A DNA stretch of 64,000 nucleotides from the NCBI RefSeq assembly GCF_900187115.1, contig NZ_LT906455.1, positions 1 through 64,000 on the forward strand. The letters are read 5' to 3'. A model generated the notes under the pieces. The model was not told the DNA's origin and did no database searches. It saw nothing but the letters and a program-made list of their open reading frames with translations. The position numbers and the translations under genes were made by a program. Source of the DNA: Aliarcobacter butzleri. GTDB lineage: Bacteria; Campylobacterota; Campylobacteria; Campylobacterales; Arcobacteraceae. The stretch's first letter is position 1; each line of letters starts with the position of its first letter. Below are positions 1 to 10,323 of this stretch, piece by piece.

Positions 1-1317
1 ATGACAACTAAAGAGTTTTTAACAATTATTCAAAAAGAAGCAAATCAAATCGATTACGAAAGATACTTAAAACAATTAGTTTATAAAAAAGTATCTTCAG
101 ATAATAAAATTGCTATTTTCGAAGTAAATAATAAATATATAGCTTCTTGGATAAAAAGTAAATTTACAAACTTAATACAACACTGTTTCGAAATTTACGA
201 TGGTTCAAAGCCAACTATTGAAATAAAACTATCAAATGAAAAAAAATCTAAAAAAGAGATTTTAAAAGAACAAACACAAAATGAATCAACAGAAAGTACA
301 ATACTAAATCCATCTTATACATTTGATTCATTCGTTGTGGGACCATCAAACCAAATGGCTTATAATGCCTCACTTGCAGTTGCAAATAAACCAGGTATTC
401 AATACAATCCTTTATTTATTTATGGTGGAACGGGACTTGGAAAAACTCACCTTTTACAAGCTGTTGGAAATCATGCTATTGAAAAAGGAAATACGGTTAT
501 TTATGTAACTATTGAACAGTTTATGAATGATTTTACTTTTTCAATTAAAAATAAAAATATGGAACATTTTAGAAATAAATATAGAAAATGTGATGTTTTA
601 CTAATAGATGATATTCAGTTTTTAAGTGGAAAAGAACAAACTCAAGAGGAATTTTTTCACACTTTCAACGAACTTCATAATGCAAAAAAACAAATTGTAA
701 TGACAAGTGATAGACTACCATCACAAATAGCTGGACTTGTTGATAGATTAAAATCAAGATTTGAGTGGGGATTAACAGCTGATGTACAAATTCCTGGACT
801 TGAAACAAAAATAGCTATTATTGAAAAAAAATCAGAATTAAACGGTATTTGCTTAAGTAGAGAAATTATCAATTTTATTGCTACAAACCTTGATAATTCA
901 ATTAGAGAGATTGAAGGTGTTTTAATCAGAATTAATGCAAGTGCATCTTTATTAAATCAAGAAATCACTCTTCCTATGGTTCAAGGTTTATTAAAAGAAC
1001 AGATTAAAGAAACAAAAGAGAATGTAAAACTTCCAGATATCATAAATATTGTTGCAAATCAGCTAAATATCAAACCAAGTGATATTAAGTCTAAAAAAAG
1101 AACAGCAACAGTTGCAAATGCAAGAAGAATTGTAATTTATCTAGTAAGAGAGTTAACTCACAACTCTATGCCTGATATTGCAAAGTTTTTAGGTATGAAA
1201 GATCATAGTGCAATTTCGCACAATATTAAAAAAGCAAATGAGTTAATTGAAAAAGATGAAAATTTCAAATTAATCATTGAAAATTTAAAAAATAAAATCA
1301 TCAATAGTAGGGAGTAG
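1..1317 (+). CDS. dnaA: Chromosomal replication initiator protein DnaA
   Basis: Initiates chromosome replication by binding DnaA boxes and melting the origin. The 438-residue product has the usual family length and order: an N-terminal interaction domain (about 1-75), a short variable linker (about 80-105), an AAA+ ATPase with Walker A GGTGLGKT at 142-149 and Walker B LLIDD near 200-204, and a C-terminal DNA-binding domain with the DnaA signature around 391-411 (MPDIAKFLGMKDHSAISHNI). It begins at base 1, so its upstream region is not visible. It is followed by an oriC-like spacer and dnaN, the classic bacterial origin arrangement. Identification is secure. Confidence 0.99.
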   Translation: MTTKEFLTIIQKEANQIDYERYLKQLVYKKVSSDNKIAIFEVNNKYIASWIKSKFTNLIQHCFEIYDGSKPTIEIKLSNEKKSKKEILKEQTQNESTESTILNPSYTFDSFVVGPSNQMAYNASLAVANKPGIQYNPLFIYGGTGLGKTHLLQAVGNHAIEKGNTVIYVTIEQFMNDFTFSIKNKNMEHFRNKYRKCDVLLIDDIQFLSGKEQTQEEFFHTFNELHNAKKQIVMTSDRLPSQIAGLVDRLKSRFEWGLTADVQIPGLETKIAIIEKKSELNGICLSREIINFIATNLDNSIREIEGVLIRINASASLLNQEITLPMVQGLLKEQIKETKENVKLPDIINIVANQLNIKPSDIKSKKRTATVANARRIVIYLVRELTHNSMPDIAKFLGMKDHSAISHNIKKANELIEKDENFKLIIENLKNKIINSRE

Positions 1318-1474
1318 TAAAAAAGTTTTAACGCTTTGTGTGAAAAGATGTGAATATAAAAGAGTTTTTAATCACTTGGTTAAATACCCATTTTATAGAC
1401 TCTAAGAATGTATTTTCATCTTTTCACATAGACTACTGCTTTTACTAATTTAAATATAAAATATAGGAGAAAAA
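1318..1474. other. oriC: Candidate replication origin (oriC) between dnaA and dnaN
   Basis: This 157-bp AT-rich spacer contains a perfect 12-bp inverted repeat: TGTGAAAAGATG at 1339-1350 and CATCTTTTCACA at 1417-1428. Both arms contain CTTTTCACA, which fits the TTTTCACA-type DnaA box reported for Campylobacterota. A further weaker box on the minus strand (ATTCACAT) lies at 1348-1355 and overlaps the first. In Campylobacterota the origin commonly lies downstream of dnaA. The window starts at dnaA, so any upstream origin half cannot be judged. Origin function is inferred, not shown. Confidence 0.7.
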
Positions 1475-2545
1475 ATGAAGTTTGTAATCACAAAAAATAT
1501 TCTTGAAAACGTAATAGCTTCAATGCAACCTTTTTTAGAAAAAAAAGATTCTAGTGCTATCACATCACATATATATTTAGAAATTAATAACTCTAACTTA
1601 ATTATAAAAGCTACTGATTATGAAATAGGTTTAGAATCTTTTATAGATAATCTTACAAATACAGTAGATGGAAAAACAACAGTAAATGGTTCTAATTTAT
1701 TAGGAATAATCAAAAGATTAAAAAATGAAGATATTATTTTAGAAGCTACAAATAACAATTTAGTTATCAAACAAAATAAATCAACATTTAAATTACCAAC
1801 TTATGATGCAAATGAATTTCCTGTATTAAATAAATCTGAAAATCTAAAAGAGTTATCAATATCTACAATAAACTTTATAAATTCTATTAGAAAAATTACT
1901 CCAGCTATTGATAACAATAATCCAAAGTTTGAATTAAATGGTGCATTACTTGATATAAAAAGTCAAAAAATAAATTTCGTTTCAACTGATACAAGAAGAT
2001 TAGCTTTATCTTTTTTAGAAAATATGAATAATGATGAAGCACAATTAATTATTCCTAAAAAAGCAATTATTGAAATTCAAAAACTATTTTTAGATGAAGC
2101 AAAAATTTCTTATGATAATACAAATTTAGTTATTTCAAATCAACATACTAAATTTTTTACAAAACTAATAAATGGTAAATTTCCAGATTATGAAAGAATC
2201 ATTCCTTCAAATCTAAAACACAATTTCTTTTTACCAAAAAATGTTTTAGTTGAATCAATCAAACTTGTAACTTCACTTTTTTCAAATATAAAAATTACAT
2301 TTAGTTCAAAATCTATAATTTTTGAATCACTTGATGAAGATAGTGAAGCAAAAACTCAAATTGATATAGATTTAAATATTCCAAATGAATTTTTCTTAGC
2401 AGTAAATGCTAAATATTTATTAGACTTTTTAAGTATGACAAATAATGAAAAAGTAAAAATTGGATTTAATGAATCAAATTTACCATTTTATTTAGAAGAT
2501 GATAAATTCATTACAATAGTAATGCCAATAGTTTTAGAAAAATAA
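1475..2545 (+). CDS. dnaN: DNA polymerase III subunit beta (sliding clamp)
   Basis: The 356-residue product is the processivity clamp that encircles DNA and tethers the replicative polymerase. Family length and the repeated three-domain clamp pattern are visible. The N-terminus (MKFVITKNILENVIASMQPFL) and the C-terminal hydrophobic end (ITIVMPIVLEK) are typical. The start is supported by a ribosome-binding site (ATAGGAG) 6-7 bases upstream. The gene lies between the candidate origin and gyrB, with a 21-bp gap to gyrB, and is probably co-transcribed with it. Confidence 0.98.
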   Translation: MKFVITKNILENVIASMQPFLEKKDSSAITSHIYLEINNSNLIIKATDYEIGLESFIDNLTNTVDGKTTVNGSNLLGIIKRLKNEDIILEATNNNLVIKQNKSTFKLPTYDANEFPVLNKSENLKELSISTINFINSIRKITPAIDNNNPKFELNGALLDIKSQKINFVSTDTRRLALSFLENMNNDEAQLIIPKKAIIEIQKLFLDEAKISYDNTNLVISNQHTKFFTKLINGKFPDYERIIPSNLKHNFFLPKNVLVESIKLVTSLFSNIKITFSSKSIIFESLDEDSEAKTQIDIDLNIPNEFFLAVNAKYLLDFLSMTNNEKVKIGFNESNLPFYLEDDKFITIVMPIVLEK

Positions 2546-2563
2546 TATAAATTAAGGAAGTAA

Positions 2564-4896
<2,333 letters not shown>

Positions 4897-4909
<13 letters not shown>

Positions 4910-5868
4910 GCTGAAATATCTTTTATTATATGGTAACCATGATTTAAAGCAGTACTAATAGAACCCTCACCTTTAGAAGCAATATCTCCTGCAAGATATA
5001 TACCTTTTGTACTTGATTCAAAATTTCCATCACAAATCGGATTTAGATTTTCATCTATTTTTACATTACAAGCTTTTAAAAAATCAATTGGTGTAGTTCC
5101 TCCAATAGCATAAATTAGCCTATCAAAAATTTCAATTTCCTCATCAGTGTATATAACTTTTACTTTTAAATTTTCGGCTTCTTCTAACTCTTTTATCTCT
5201 TTATTCATCTTTATAGTTAATTTCTTATCATTTTGATATTGCATAAGAAGTTTTTCATTTATAGGATTTAATCTTGTAAATGTTGGTTTTCTATATGCTA
5301 AAGTTACATTGTTTTTTTCATTAGTTAAAAAATAAGCATATTCAGCGGCACTATTTCCTCCACCTATAACTAAAATTTTTTCATTTGTTGTACAATCATC
5401 TAAATTAAAATTGATATATTTTTTTATATTTGTTGGAATTTTGTAATCAGGTTTATTTGGTTTTCCCATTTTTCCAATACATATAATTGCAAATTTTGTT
5501 TGATATATTTTATTTAAAGTATGAACTTCAAAAAGATTTGTATTTTCATTTTTTATGATTTTCTCAACTTCAGTATTATAAACAGGAGAAATTTCATTTT
5601 TATTTAGTAATTCTTCAAAATATTCAAGAGTTGATTCTTTTGTTCCATCCATAAAGTCTATATTTCCTTCAAGTTTTATTACTTGATTTTTCCAATCTTT
5701 ATCTACTCTTTTACCATCTTTGTAAAATTTTCTAATAGTTTCTGAATGGTTTGAAGTTTTTTCAATAAGTAATATATTTTCAATATTTTTGAGTTTTGCT
5801 TCAATAATACAGGCTATTCCTGCACTTCCAGCTCCAATAACTATAATATCATAAATTTTTTCATTCAT
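4897..5868 (-). CDS. FAD/NAD(P)-binding oxidoreductase, thioredoxin reductase-like
   Basis: A 323-residue flavoprotein of the pyridine nucleotide oxidoreductase superfamily. It has an N-terminal FAD Rossmann motif GAGSAG at 12-17, a second dinucleotide motif GGGNSA (about 168-173) and a C-terminal FAD motif GIYLAGDIAS. There is no CxxC redox pair, so it is not a thioredoxin reductase in the strict sense; YpdA/Bdr-like or ferredoxin-NADP reductase-like roles are possible. It is convergent with gyrB and divergent from queF. The electron acceptor cannot be told from sequence. Confidence 0.85.
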
Positions 5869-5983
5869 TTAAAATCCTTAACCATATAAAACTATCTTAC
5901 AATTATATCTCATAAAGCTTAGTAATCTTTATAAGTGAGTTTTGGGTAAAATAGACCTTTAAGACAAAAAATAAGGTTGTAAG

Positions 5984-6367
5984 ATGGAAATAAAATATGG
6001 TGAAAAAGAGATATTAGAGTTTGATATTAATAATGAAGAAAATTTTTGGCCAAATGAAAATTCAAAAAATTATATTATAGATATTGAATTACCAGAATTT
6101 ATGGCAAAATGTCCAAGAAGTGGTTATCCAGATTTTGCAACAATAAAAATACAATATACTCCAAATAAAAAAGTTATAGAGCTAAAAGCACTAAAAATTT
6201 ATATTAACTCTTTTATGAATAGATATATTTCTCATGAAAATTCTGCAAATGAGATATTTGATACTCTTTATACTAAATTAGAACCAAAATGGCTTAAAGT
6301 AATTGCTGATTTTAAACCAAGAGGAAATGTTCATACAGTTATTGAAATAGATAGCGCAAAGTTATAG
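5984..6367 (+). CDS. queF: NADPH-dependent preQ0 reductase (7-cyano-7-deazaguanine reductase)
   Basis: Reduces preQ0 to preQ1 in queuosine tRNA biosynthesis. The 127-residue size matches the unimodular QueF family. The catalytic pair is visible: Cys43 in CPRSGYPDF and Asp50, seven residues later as in the family. The QueF NADPH-binding motif follows (ELKALKIYINSF), then the conserved SHEN. The start is preceded by AAGG at 5972-5975 within ATAAGGTTGTAAG. The next gene begins 9 bases after its stop. I looked for a preQ1 riboswitch in the leader and did not find a convincing one. Confidence 0.96.
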   Translation: MEIKYGEKEILEFDINNEENFWPNENSKNYIIDIELPEFMAKCPRSGYPDFATIKIQYTPNKKVIELKALKIYINSFMNRYISHENSANEIFDTLYTKLEPKWLKVIADFKPRGNVHTVIEIDSAKL

Positions 6368-6376
6368 GAAATAGTT

Positions 6377-6964
6377 TTGGAAAGATTAGTTACAACAGCA
6401 CAAGCGGCTGAAATCTTGGGCTTGTCTTTGCAAGGAATACACTATCGTATAAAAAAAAATCAACTAAAATCTTTGAAAAAAGATGGAAAAGTGTATGTTT
6501 ATGTTGATGATACACAAAAATATAATTTTGAAGAAAAAACAGAAAATCATAAACAACAAAATAATATAAATGAGATAATTGAAGTTAAAAATGAACAAAT
6601 AGAACTTCTAAAAAAGTCTATAAAATGGATGAAAAAACAATATATTTCAGAAATTTATAGACTTGAAAAAAATCAAAAAAGGATTATTGAAGTTTTTAAT
6701 AGTGAAATAAAATTACTTCAAAGTGCTTTTAATGAAATGAAAGCTATTTATAAACCAAAATTAGAAAATAAAAATCAAACTAATAGTAGTGATTTTTTAC
6801 CTTTAAAAGAGTTTTTTGTTATTATGAAAAGAGCAAATAAAACAGATGCTGAAATAAAAAATATTATATTTAAAGCTATAAAAAATGGTGATAAAAGATT
6901 TATTTATAACAAAGCAGAAAAAAAACTTTTGATTTTAAATGAAGATTTTAGTGATTTGATATAA
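6377..6964 (+). CDS. HTH-domain protein with coiled coil, function unknown
   Basis: I do not recognise this 195-residue protein as a named family. Residues about 5-47 form a helix-turn-helix of the excisionase/MerR-like type (TTAQAAEILGLSLQGIHYRIKK). Residues about 65-115 are charged and heptad-like, consistent with a coiled coil. The C-terminal 55 residues look folded and unassigned. The start is TTG, supported by AGGAA six bases upstream. It follows queF by 9 bp and is probably co-transcribed. The domain order suggests a DNA-binding protein that dimerises, but the target is unknown. Confidence 0.75.
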   Translation: MERLVTTAQAAEILGLSLQGIHYRIKKNQLKSLKKDGKVYVYVDDTQKYNFEEKTENHKQQNNINEIIEVKNEQIELLKKSIKWMKKQYISEIYRLEKNQKRIIEVFNSEIKLLQSAFNEMKAIYKPKLENKNQTNSSDFLPLKEFFVIMKRANKTDAEIKNIIFKAIKNGDKRFIYNKAEKKLLILNEDFSDLI

Positions 6965-6965
6965 A

Positions 6966-6981
6966 GAGTACAAAAGTACTC
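6966..6981 (-). terminator. Hairpin at the 3' end of the SRP RNA gene
   Basis: Six-bp arms GAGTAC/GTACTC with a four-base loop lie at 6966-6981, followed on the minus strand by TTTAT. It sits where SRP RNA transcription should end. The symmetric stem could also terminate the convergent HTH gene. Confidence 0.5.
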
Positions 6982-7081
6982 CTCTCCAGATACCCAAACA
7001 CAACACTAAAAAAGGTGCCTTGCTATGTTCCCATCCTGGGGCGGTGTCTTTAGAAATGCTTGAAAGGGTCTAAAGAAGAGC
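6979..7081 (-). ncRNA. ffs: Signal recognition particle RNA (small 4.5S type)
   Basis: RNA component of the signal recognition particle that binds Ffh and targets nascent membrane proteins. On the minus strand, the diagnostic domain IV reads CAGG-AUG-GGAA-CAU-AGCA (7038 to 7021), with a GGAA tetraloop and the symmetric loop bases. The flanks fold into one long imperfect hairpin: 7080-7069 (CUCUUCUUUAGA) pairs with 6990-6979, CAAGCA with UGUUUG, and CUAAAGA with UUUUUUAG. The apex is central and the length about 103 nt, as expected. The internal six-U run (7013-7008) is part of the helix and not a terminator. Ends are estimated from pairing. Confidence 0.87.
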
Positions 7082-7127
7082 ATTCAAAATATCAAGATAT
7101 TCTCAATGTTCTTCTTTAAAGGCTCGA

Positions 7128-7133
7128 ATTATA
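7128..7133 (-). promoter_or_regulatory. Candidate -10 element for the SRP RNA precursor
   Basis: A perfect TATAAT on the minus strand lies about 47 bases upstream of the predicted mature SRP RNA 5' end. No good -35 is seen, which is common for sigma-70 promoters in Campylobacterota. It implies a 5' leader of roughly 40 nt that would need processing. Confidence 0.5.
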
Positions 7134-7172
7134 ACTTAGCAATGTTTAATCTATTATAAAAGAAGTATATTT

Positions 7173-7580
7173 ATGGTCTATTTAACAATATTTTTCGTAA
7201 GTTTTATATCTGCAACTTTATTTCCACTTGGAAGTGAAGCTTTATTAATTTATGATATAAAAGAAGGTTACAATATTTATTTATTATTATTTTTTGCTAC
7301 ATTAGGAAATAGTTTAGGTTCTATTGTAAATTACTATTTAGGCTTAAAAGGTGAAGAATATTTAATAGAGAAAAATCTTATAAAAGAAAAATATATAAAT
7401 ATTTGTAAAAACTACTTTGATAAATATGGATTTATAACTATTCTTTTTTCATGGTTACCAATAATTGGCGATCCAATTACTTTTGTTGCTGGTATTTTAA
7501 AATATGATTTTAAAAAATTTGTAATTTTAGTTACTATCGCAAAGTTATCGAGATATATATTTATAGCTTGGGTTATATAA
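7173..7580 (+). CDS. YqaA-like small inner-membrane protein (DedA/VTT superfamily)
   Basis: A 135-residue hydrophobic protein with about four membrane segments. It resembles the YqaA branch of the DedA/SNARE-associated (VTT) superfamily: the N-terminal SATLFPLGSEALL, then GNSLGSIVNYYLG, and the hallmark FSWLPIIGDPITFVAGIL near 95-112. DedA-type proteins are linked to membrane lipid transport or scrambling; the role of YqaA itself is not established. It overlaps the 3' end of the convergent methyltransferase gene by 8 bp. Confidence 0.8.
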   Translation: MVYLTIFFVSFISATLFPLGSEALLIYDIKEGYNIYLLLFFATLGNSLGSIVNYYLGLKGEEYLIEKNLIKEKYINICKNYFDKYGFITILFSWLPIIGDPITFVAGILKYDFKKFVILVTIAKLSRYIFIAWVI

Positions 7581-8379
7581 CTTTTTCCCAAGATATAAAT
7601 GCCCAAGTTAAATAATCAGCCTCTTTTTTATGTTTATATGTATTATTAAAATACTCTTTTAAGATTATTTCCTCTTTTTTTGTTAGTTTTCCCAAACTCC
7701 AACTAACTTTTTGTATAAACTCTTCATCTGTTTTTACTTGAAGTTTATTATTTTTAGTTTTTATAAAATCAACTTTTGCAAAAATGCCCATGCTGTGTAA
7801 TGTATTTATCAAATAGATATAATCAGGTCTTGGATTTATTTTTCTTTTTAGTTGATTTAAAATTTCATTATCTATAAAACTTCCACCAACTTTTGTTGTT
7901 ATATAAACTTTTTTGTTTGCTTTTTCATTTAATCTTTTTAAAGCTTTTTTTATATTTTTTACTTCCATAGAACGACTAGCAATTACTATATCAGCATTTG
8001 GTAAATCATTCCATTTATCATACCAAGATTTATGAATAGTTATGAGATTATTTATTTCAAGATTTTTAGCATTTTCTTTTGCAAGATTTAACATCTCTAA
8101 TGAATAATCAAGTGCATAAACTTTTTCTAATTTAGAAGCTAATTGTAAACTAATATTAGCTGGTCCACTTCCAACATCAAGTAAAGTTTGACAATCTTTT
8201 ATATCAACTTTTGAAATAAATTCTTTTATATATGGGCTATTTAAAACATTTTCATTAAATTGTTTTGCTTTTTTGTCCCAATCACTGCTTTTTTTACTTT
8301 TAAATGTAGAATTTTTTACCTGTTTTTTATAAAGTTTTGAGAAGTTTAATTTATCTAAATTTGTATTTACTAATGGCAT
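7573..8379 (-). CDS. Class I SAM-dependent methyltransferase, last gene of the mod operon
   Basis: A 268-residue protein with a Rossmann methyltransferase core. Motif I LLDVGSGPANISLQLA lies at about 66-81, followed by an acidic strand end (VYALDYSLEML). The substrate is unknown. It starts 1 bp after the modC stop codon, which places it in the molybdate operon and suggests co-expression. The C-terminal half (VSWSLGKLTKKEE) lacks a signature I recognise. Confidence 0.8.
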   Translation of the reverse strand: MPLVNTNLDKLNFSKLYKKQVKNSTFKSKKSSDWDKKAKQFNENVLNSPYIKEFISKVDIKDCQTLLDVGSGPANISLQLASKLEKVYALDYSLEMLNLAKENAKNLEINNLITIHKSWYDKWNDLPNADIVIASRSMEVKNIKKALKRLNEKANKKVYITTKVGGSFIDNEILNQLKRKINPRPDYIYLINTLHSMGIFAKVDFIKTKNNKLQVKTDEEFIQKVSWSLGKLTKKEEIILKEYFNNTYKHKKEADYLTWAFISWEKVI

Positions 8380-8380
8380 T

Positions 8381-9235
8381 TTATAAACCTTGAATATTTG
8401 GAGTAAATGCTTTTGTACTTACATTTACTTTTTGTCCAATTTTAAGAGTTTTAGATTCTTCTTTTGTAAGAACTATTTCAACTAATTGTTGACCAATAGA
8501 GATAATTGCAATATCAATAACATCAACTCTTACAATATCCAATAGTTCACCTTCAAATGAAAATTTTTGACTACCTTTTGTTTTTAATAATATATCTTTA
8601 GGAAGACCATCATTTACTATTTTTCCATAATCAAGAACTAATACTCTCGAAGCCAAACGATACATTTCACTAGGATCATGACTAACCATAATTGTAGTTG
8701 TATTAAACTCTTTATGTAAAGTTAGTATTTCATTTTGAAGTTTTGTTCTCATTTGTGGATCAAGTGCTGAAAGTGGTTCATCCATTAGTAAAAGTTTTGG
8801 TTTATTCATTAAAGCTCTACACAAACTAACACGTTGTTTTTGACCACCACTTAAACTATTGGGATATCTATCTTTTAGTTCATACATATCAGTCATATCT
8901 AAAAGATGTTTTGCTAATTCTTTATCTTTTTTTACATATAAAAGATTTTGTAAAACTGTAAAGTTTGGAAAAAGTGCATAGTCTTGAAAAACAAAACCAA
9001 TATCTCTTTTTTGGCTATCTTTTGAATATTTTTCATTTAACCAATATTCATTATCTATTTTTAAAGTTCCAGTTGCATTTTCAAGACCTGCAAGAATCCT
9101 TAAAAGTGTAGTTTTTCCACTACCACTAAGTCCACTAAGTGCAACAAACTCACCTTTGTTTATGTTTAAGTCAATATCTAAATTCATAGTTCCATTTGAA
9201 CCATGAAGAGGTTTATTTATCTTAATCTCTATCAT
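8381..9235 (-). CDS. modC: Molybdate ABC transporter ATP-binding protein
   Basis: Energises molybdate import with ModA and ModB. The 284-residue protein has Walker A GLSGSGKT at 35-42, Q-loop FVFQDYALFP, ABC signature LSGGQKQR at 128-135, Walker B LLLMDEP at 148-154 and a switch histidine (MVSHDP). The C-terminal 60 residues form a TOBE/Mop domain that can bind oxyanion for regulation. It overlaps modB by 14 bp, so expression is translationally coupled. Confidence 0.95.
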   Translation of the reverse strand: MIEIKINKPLHGSNGTMNLDIDLNINKGEFVALSGLSGSGKTTLLRILAGLENATGTLKIDNEYWLNEKYSKDSQKRDIGFVFQDYALFPNFTVLQNLLYVKKDKELAKHLLDMTDMYELKDRYPNSLSGGQKQRVSLCRALMNKPKLLLMDEPLSALDPQMRTKLQNEILTLHKEFNTTTIMVSHDPSEMYRLASRVLVLDYGKIVNDGLPKDILLKTKGSQKFSFEGELLDIVRVDVIDIAIISIGQQLVEIVLTKEESKTLKIGQKVNVSTKAFTPNIQGL

Positions 9236-9929
9236 TTAAATTAACCTGTGATTGTTTTTGTTTATTATTAAAAATATAAACTCCTAAAAGTGTTAAAAAA
9301 CTCATAATTATCATAATTACACTATAAATATGAGCATTTTTATAATCCATAACTTCTACAAATTCATAAATTGCAATTGATGCAACTCTAGTTTCTCCAG
9401 GGATACTTCCTCCAATCATCAAAACAACACCAAACTCTCCAACAGTATGTGCAAAAGTGATGATAATTGCTGTCATAAGAGATGGTTTTATATTTGGTAA
9501 AGCTATTCTAAAAAGAGTTTCAATTTTACCTTTCCCACTAATATAACTAGCTTCAAGCATATTCTTATTTAAACTTTCTAAACCACTTTGCATAGGTTGA
9601 ACCATAAAAGGAAGGCTATAAAAACAGCTTGCAATTACAAGTCCATAAAAATTAAATACAAGTTTTATCCCAAAATATTCTTGAAAGAATTGCCCAATAG
9701 GAGAATTATAAGATAAAGACCAAAGTAAATAAAATCCTAAAACAGTCGGAGGAACAACTAATGGCAAAGCAGTAATTGATTCTAAAATAGGTTTCATTTT
9801 TGATTTTGTTTGAGATAAGTACCAAGCAAGAGGTAAACATACAAAAAACAAAATCAAAGTTGTAATACTTGCTAATTTAAATGAAATTAAAAACGGATCA
9901 ATTTCAATATTTTTTAATATTTCAATCAT
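9222..9929 (-). CDS. modB: Molybdate ABC transporter permease
   Basis: A 235-residue inner-membrane protein with about five to six membrane segments that forms the molybdate channel. The ModB-type sequence LPLVVPPTVLGFYLL and the permease EAA loop (EASYISGKGKIETLFRIALPNIKPSL) are clear, as is HTVGEFGVVLMIGGSIPGETR. It overlaps the mop gene by 8 bp upstream and modC by 14 bp downstream. Confidence 0.95.
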   Translation of the reverse strand: MIEILKNIEIDPFLISFKLASITTLILFFVCLPLAWYLSQTKSKMKPILESITALPLVVPPTVLGFYLLWSLSYNSPIGQFFQEYFGIKLVFNFYGLVIASCFYSLPFMVQPMQSGLESLNKNMLEASYISGKGKIETLFRIALPNIKPSLMTAIIITFAHTVGEFGVVLMIGGSIPGETRVASIAIYEFVEVMDYKNAHIYSVIMIIMSFLTLLGVYIFNNKQKQSQVNLNDRD

Positions 9930-10323
9930 TTAAAACTTCTTCAATCGATAAATTACTAGCTTTTATTAAAACTAATACATTATCATTTTTCTTTAGATTC
10001 ATTTTTGATGAAGAATCTTTTGTGATGATACTTTCAAGGTAGCAATTTTCTATTTTTAAAAGAATACTACTTAAAAGTTCACCATTTTCTATATTTTCAA
10101 TAGTTGCAAAAAGTTGATTTGATAAACTTATTTCACCTGACAAATTTTTTGCAATAGCAACATTTGTTGGTTTGACACAAAGATTTACTTTTGTTCCAAT
10201 TTGTATATCACTACTTAAACCTAAACTCATCATTTTTAAAGTTTTTCCAAAAAAGTCAAACTCAACAATATTTAAATTGTCTAAAGAGTTTATTTTTGAA
10301 ACTTTTGCAACTAACTTACTCAT
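9922..10323 (-). CDS. Small molybdopterin/molybdate-binding TOBE (Mop) protein
   Basis: A 133-residue protein made of two TOBE/Mop-like halves (about 1-65 and 70-133), recognisable by IGTKVNLCVKPTNVAIAK and the closing VLVLIKASNLSI. Proteins of this kind bind molybdate or tungstate and act as cytoplasmic stores or sensors. It sits between modA and modB, overlapping modA by 4 bp in an ATGA arrangement. Storage or buffering of molybdate is the likely role, inferred from family and context. Confidence 0.8.
   Translation of the reverse strand: MSKLVAKVSKINSLDNLNIVEFDFFGKTLKMMSLGLSSDIQIGTKVNLCVKPTNVAIAKNLSGEISLSNQLFATIENIENGELLSSILLKIENCYLESIITKDSSSKMNLKKNDNVLVLIKASNLSIEEVLND

Noticed and set aside
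5940-5983. preQ1 riboswitch before queF
   Set aside because: The A-rich stretch running into AAGG recalls the preQ1-I tail, but I could not form the required P1 stem and conserved loop bases upstream of it.
7008-7013. Six-T run (minus strand) as the SRP RNA terminator
   Set aside because: The run pairs with CUAAAGA inside the long SRP helix, and complementary arms continue beyond it to 6979. The end is better placed at the hairpin 6966-6981.
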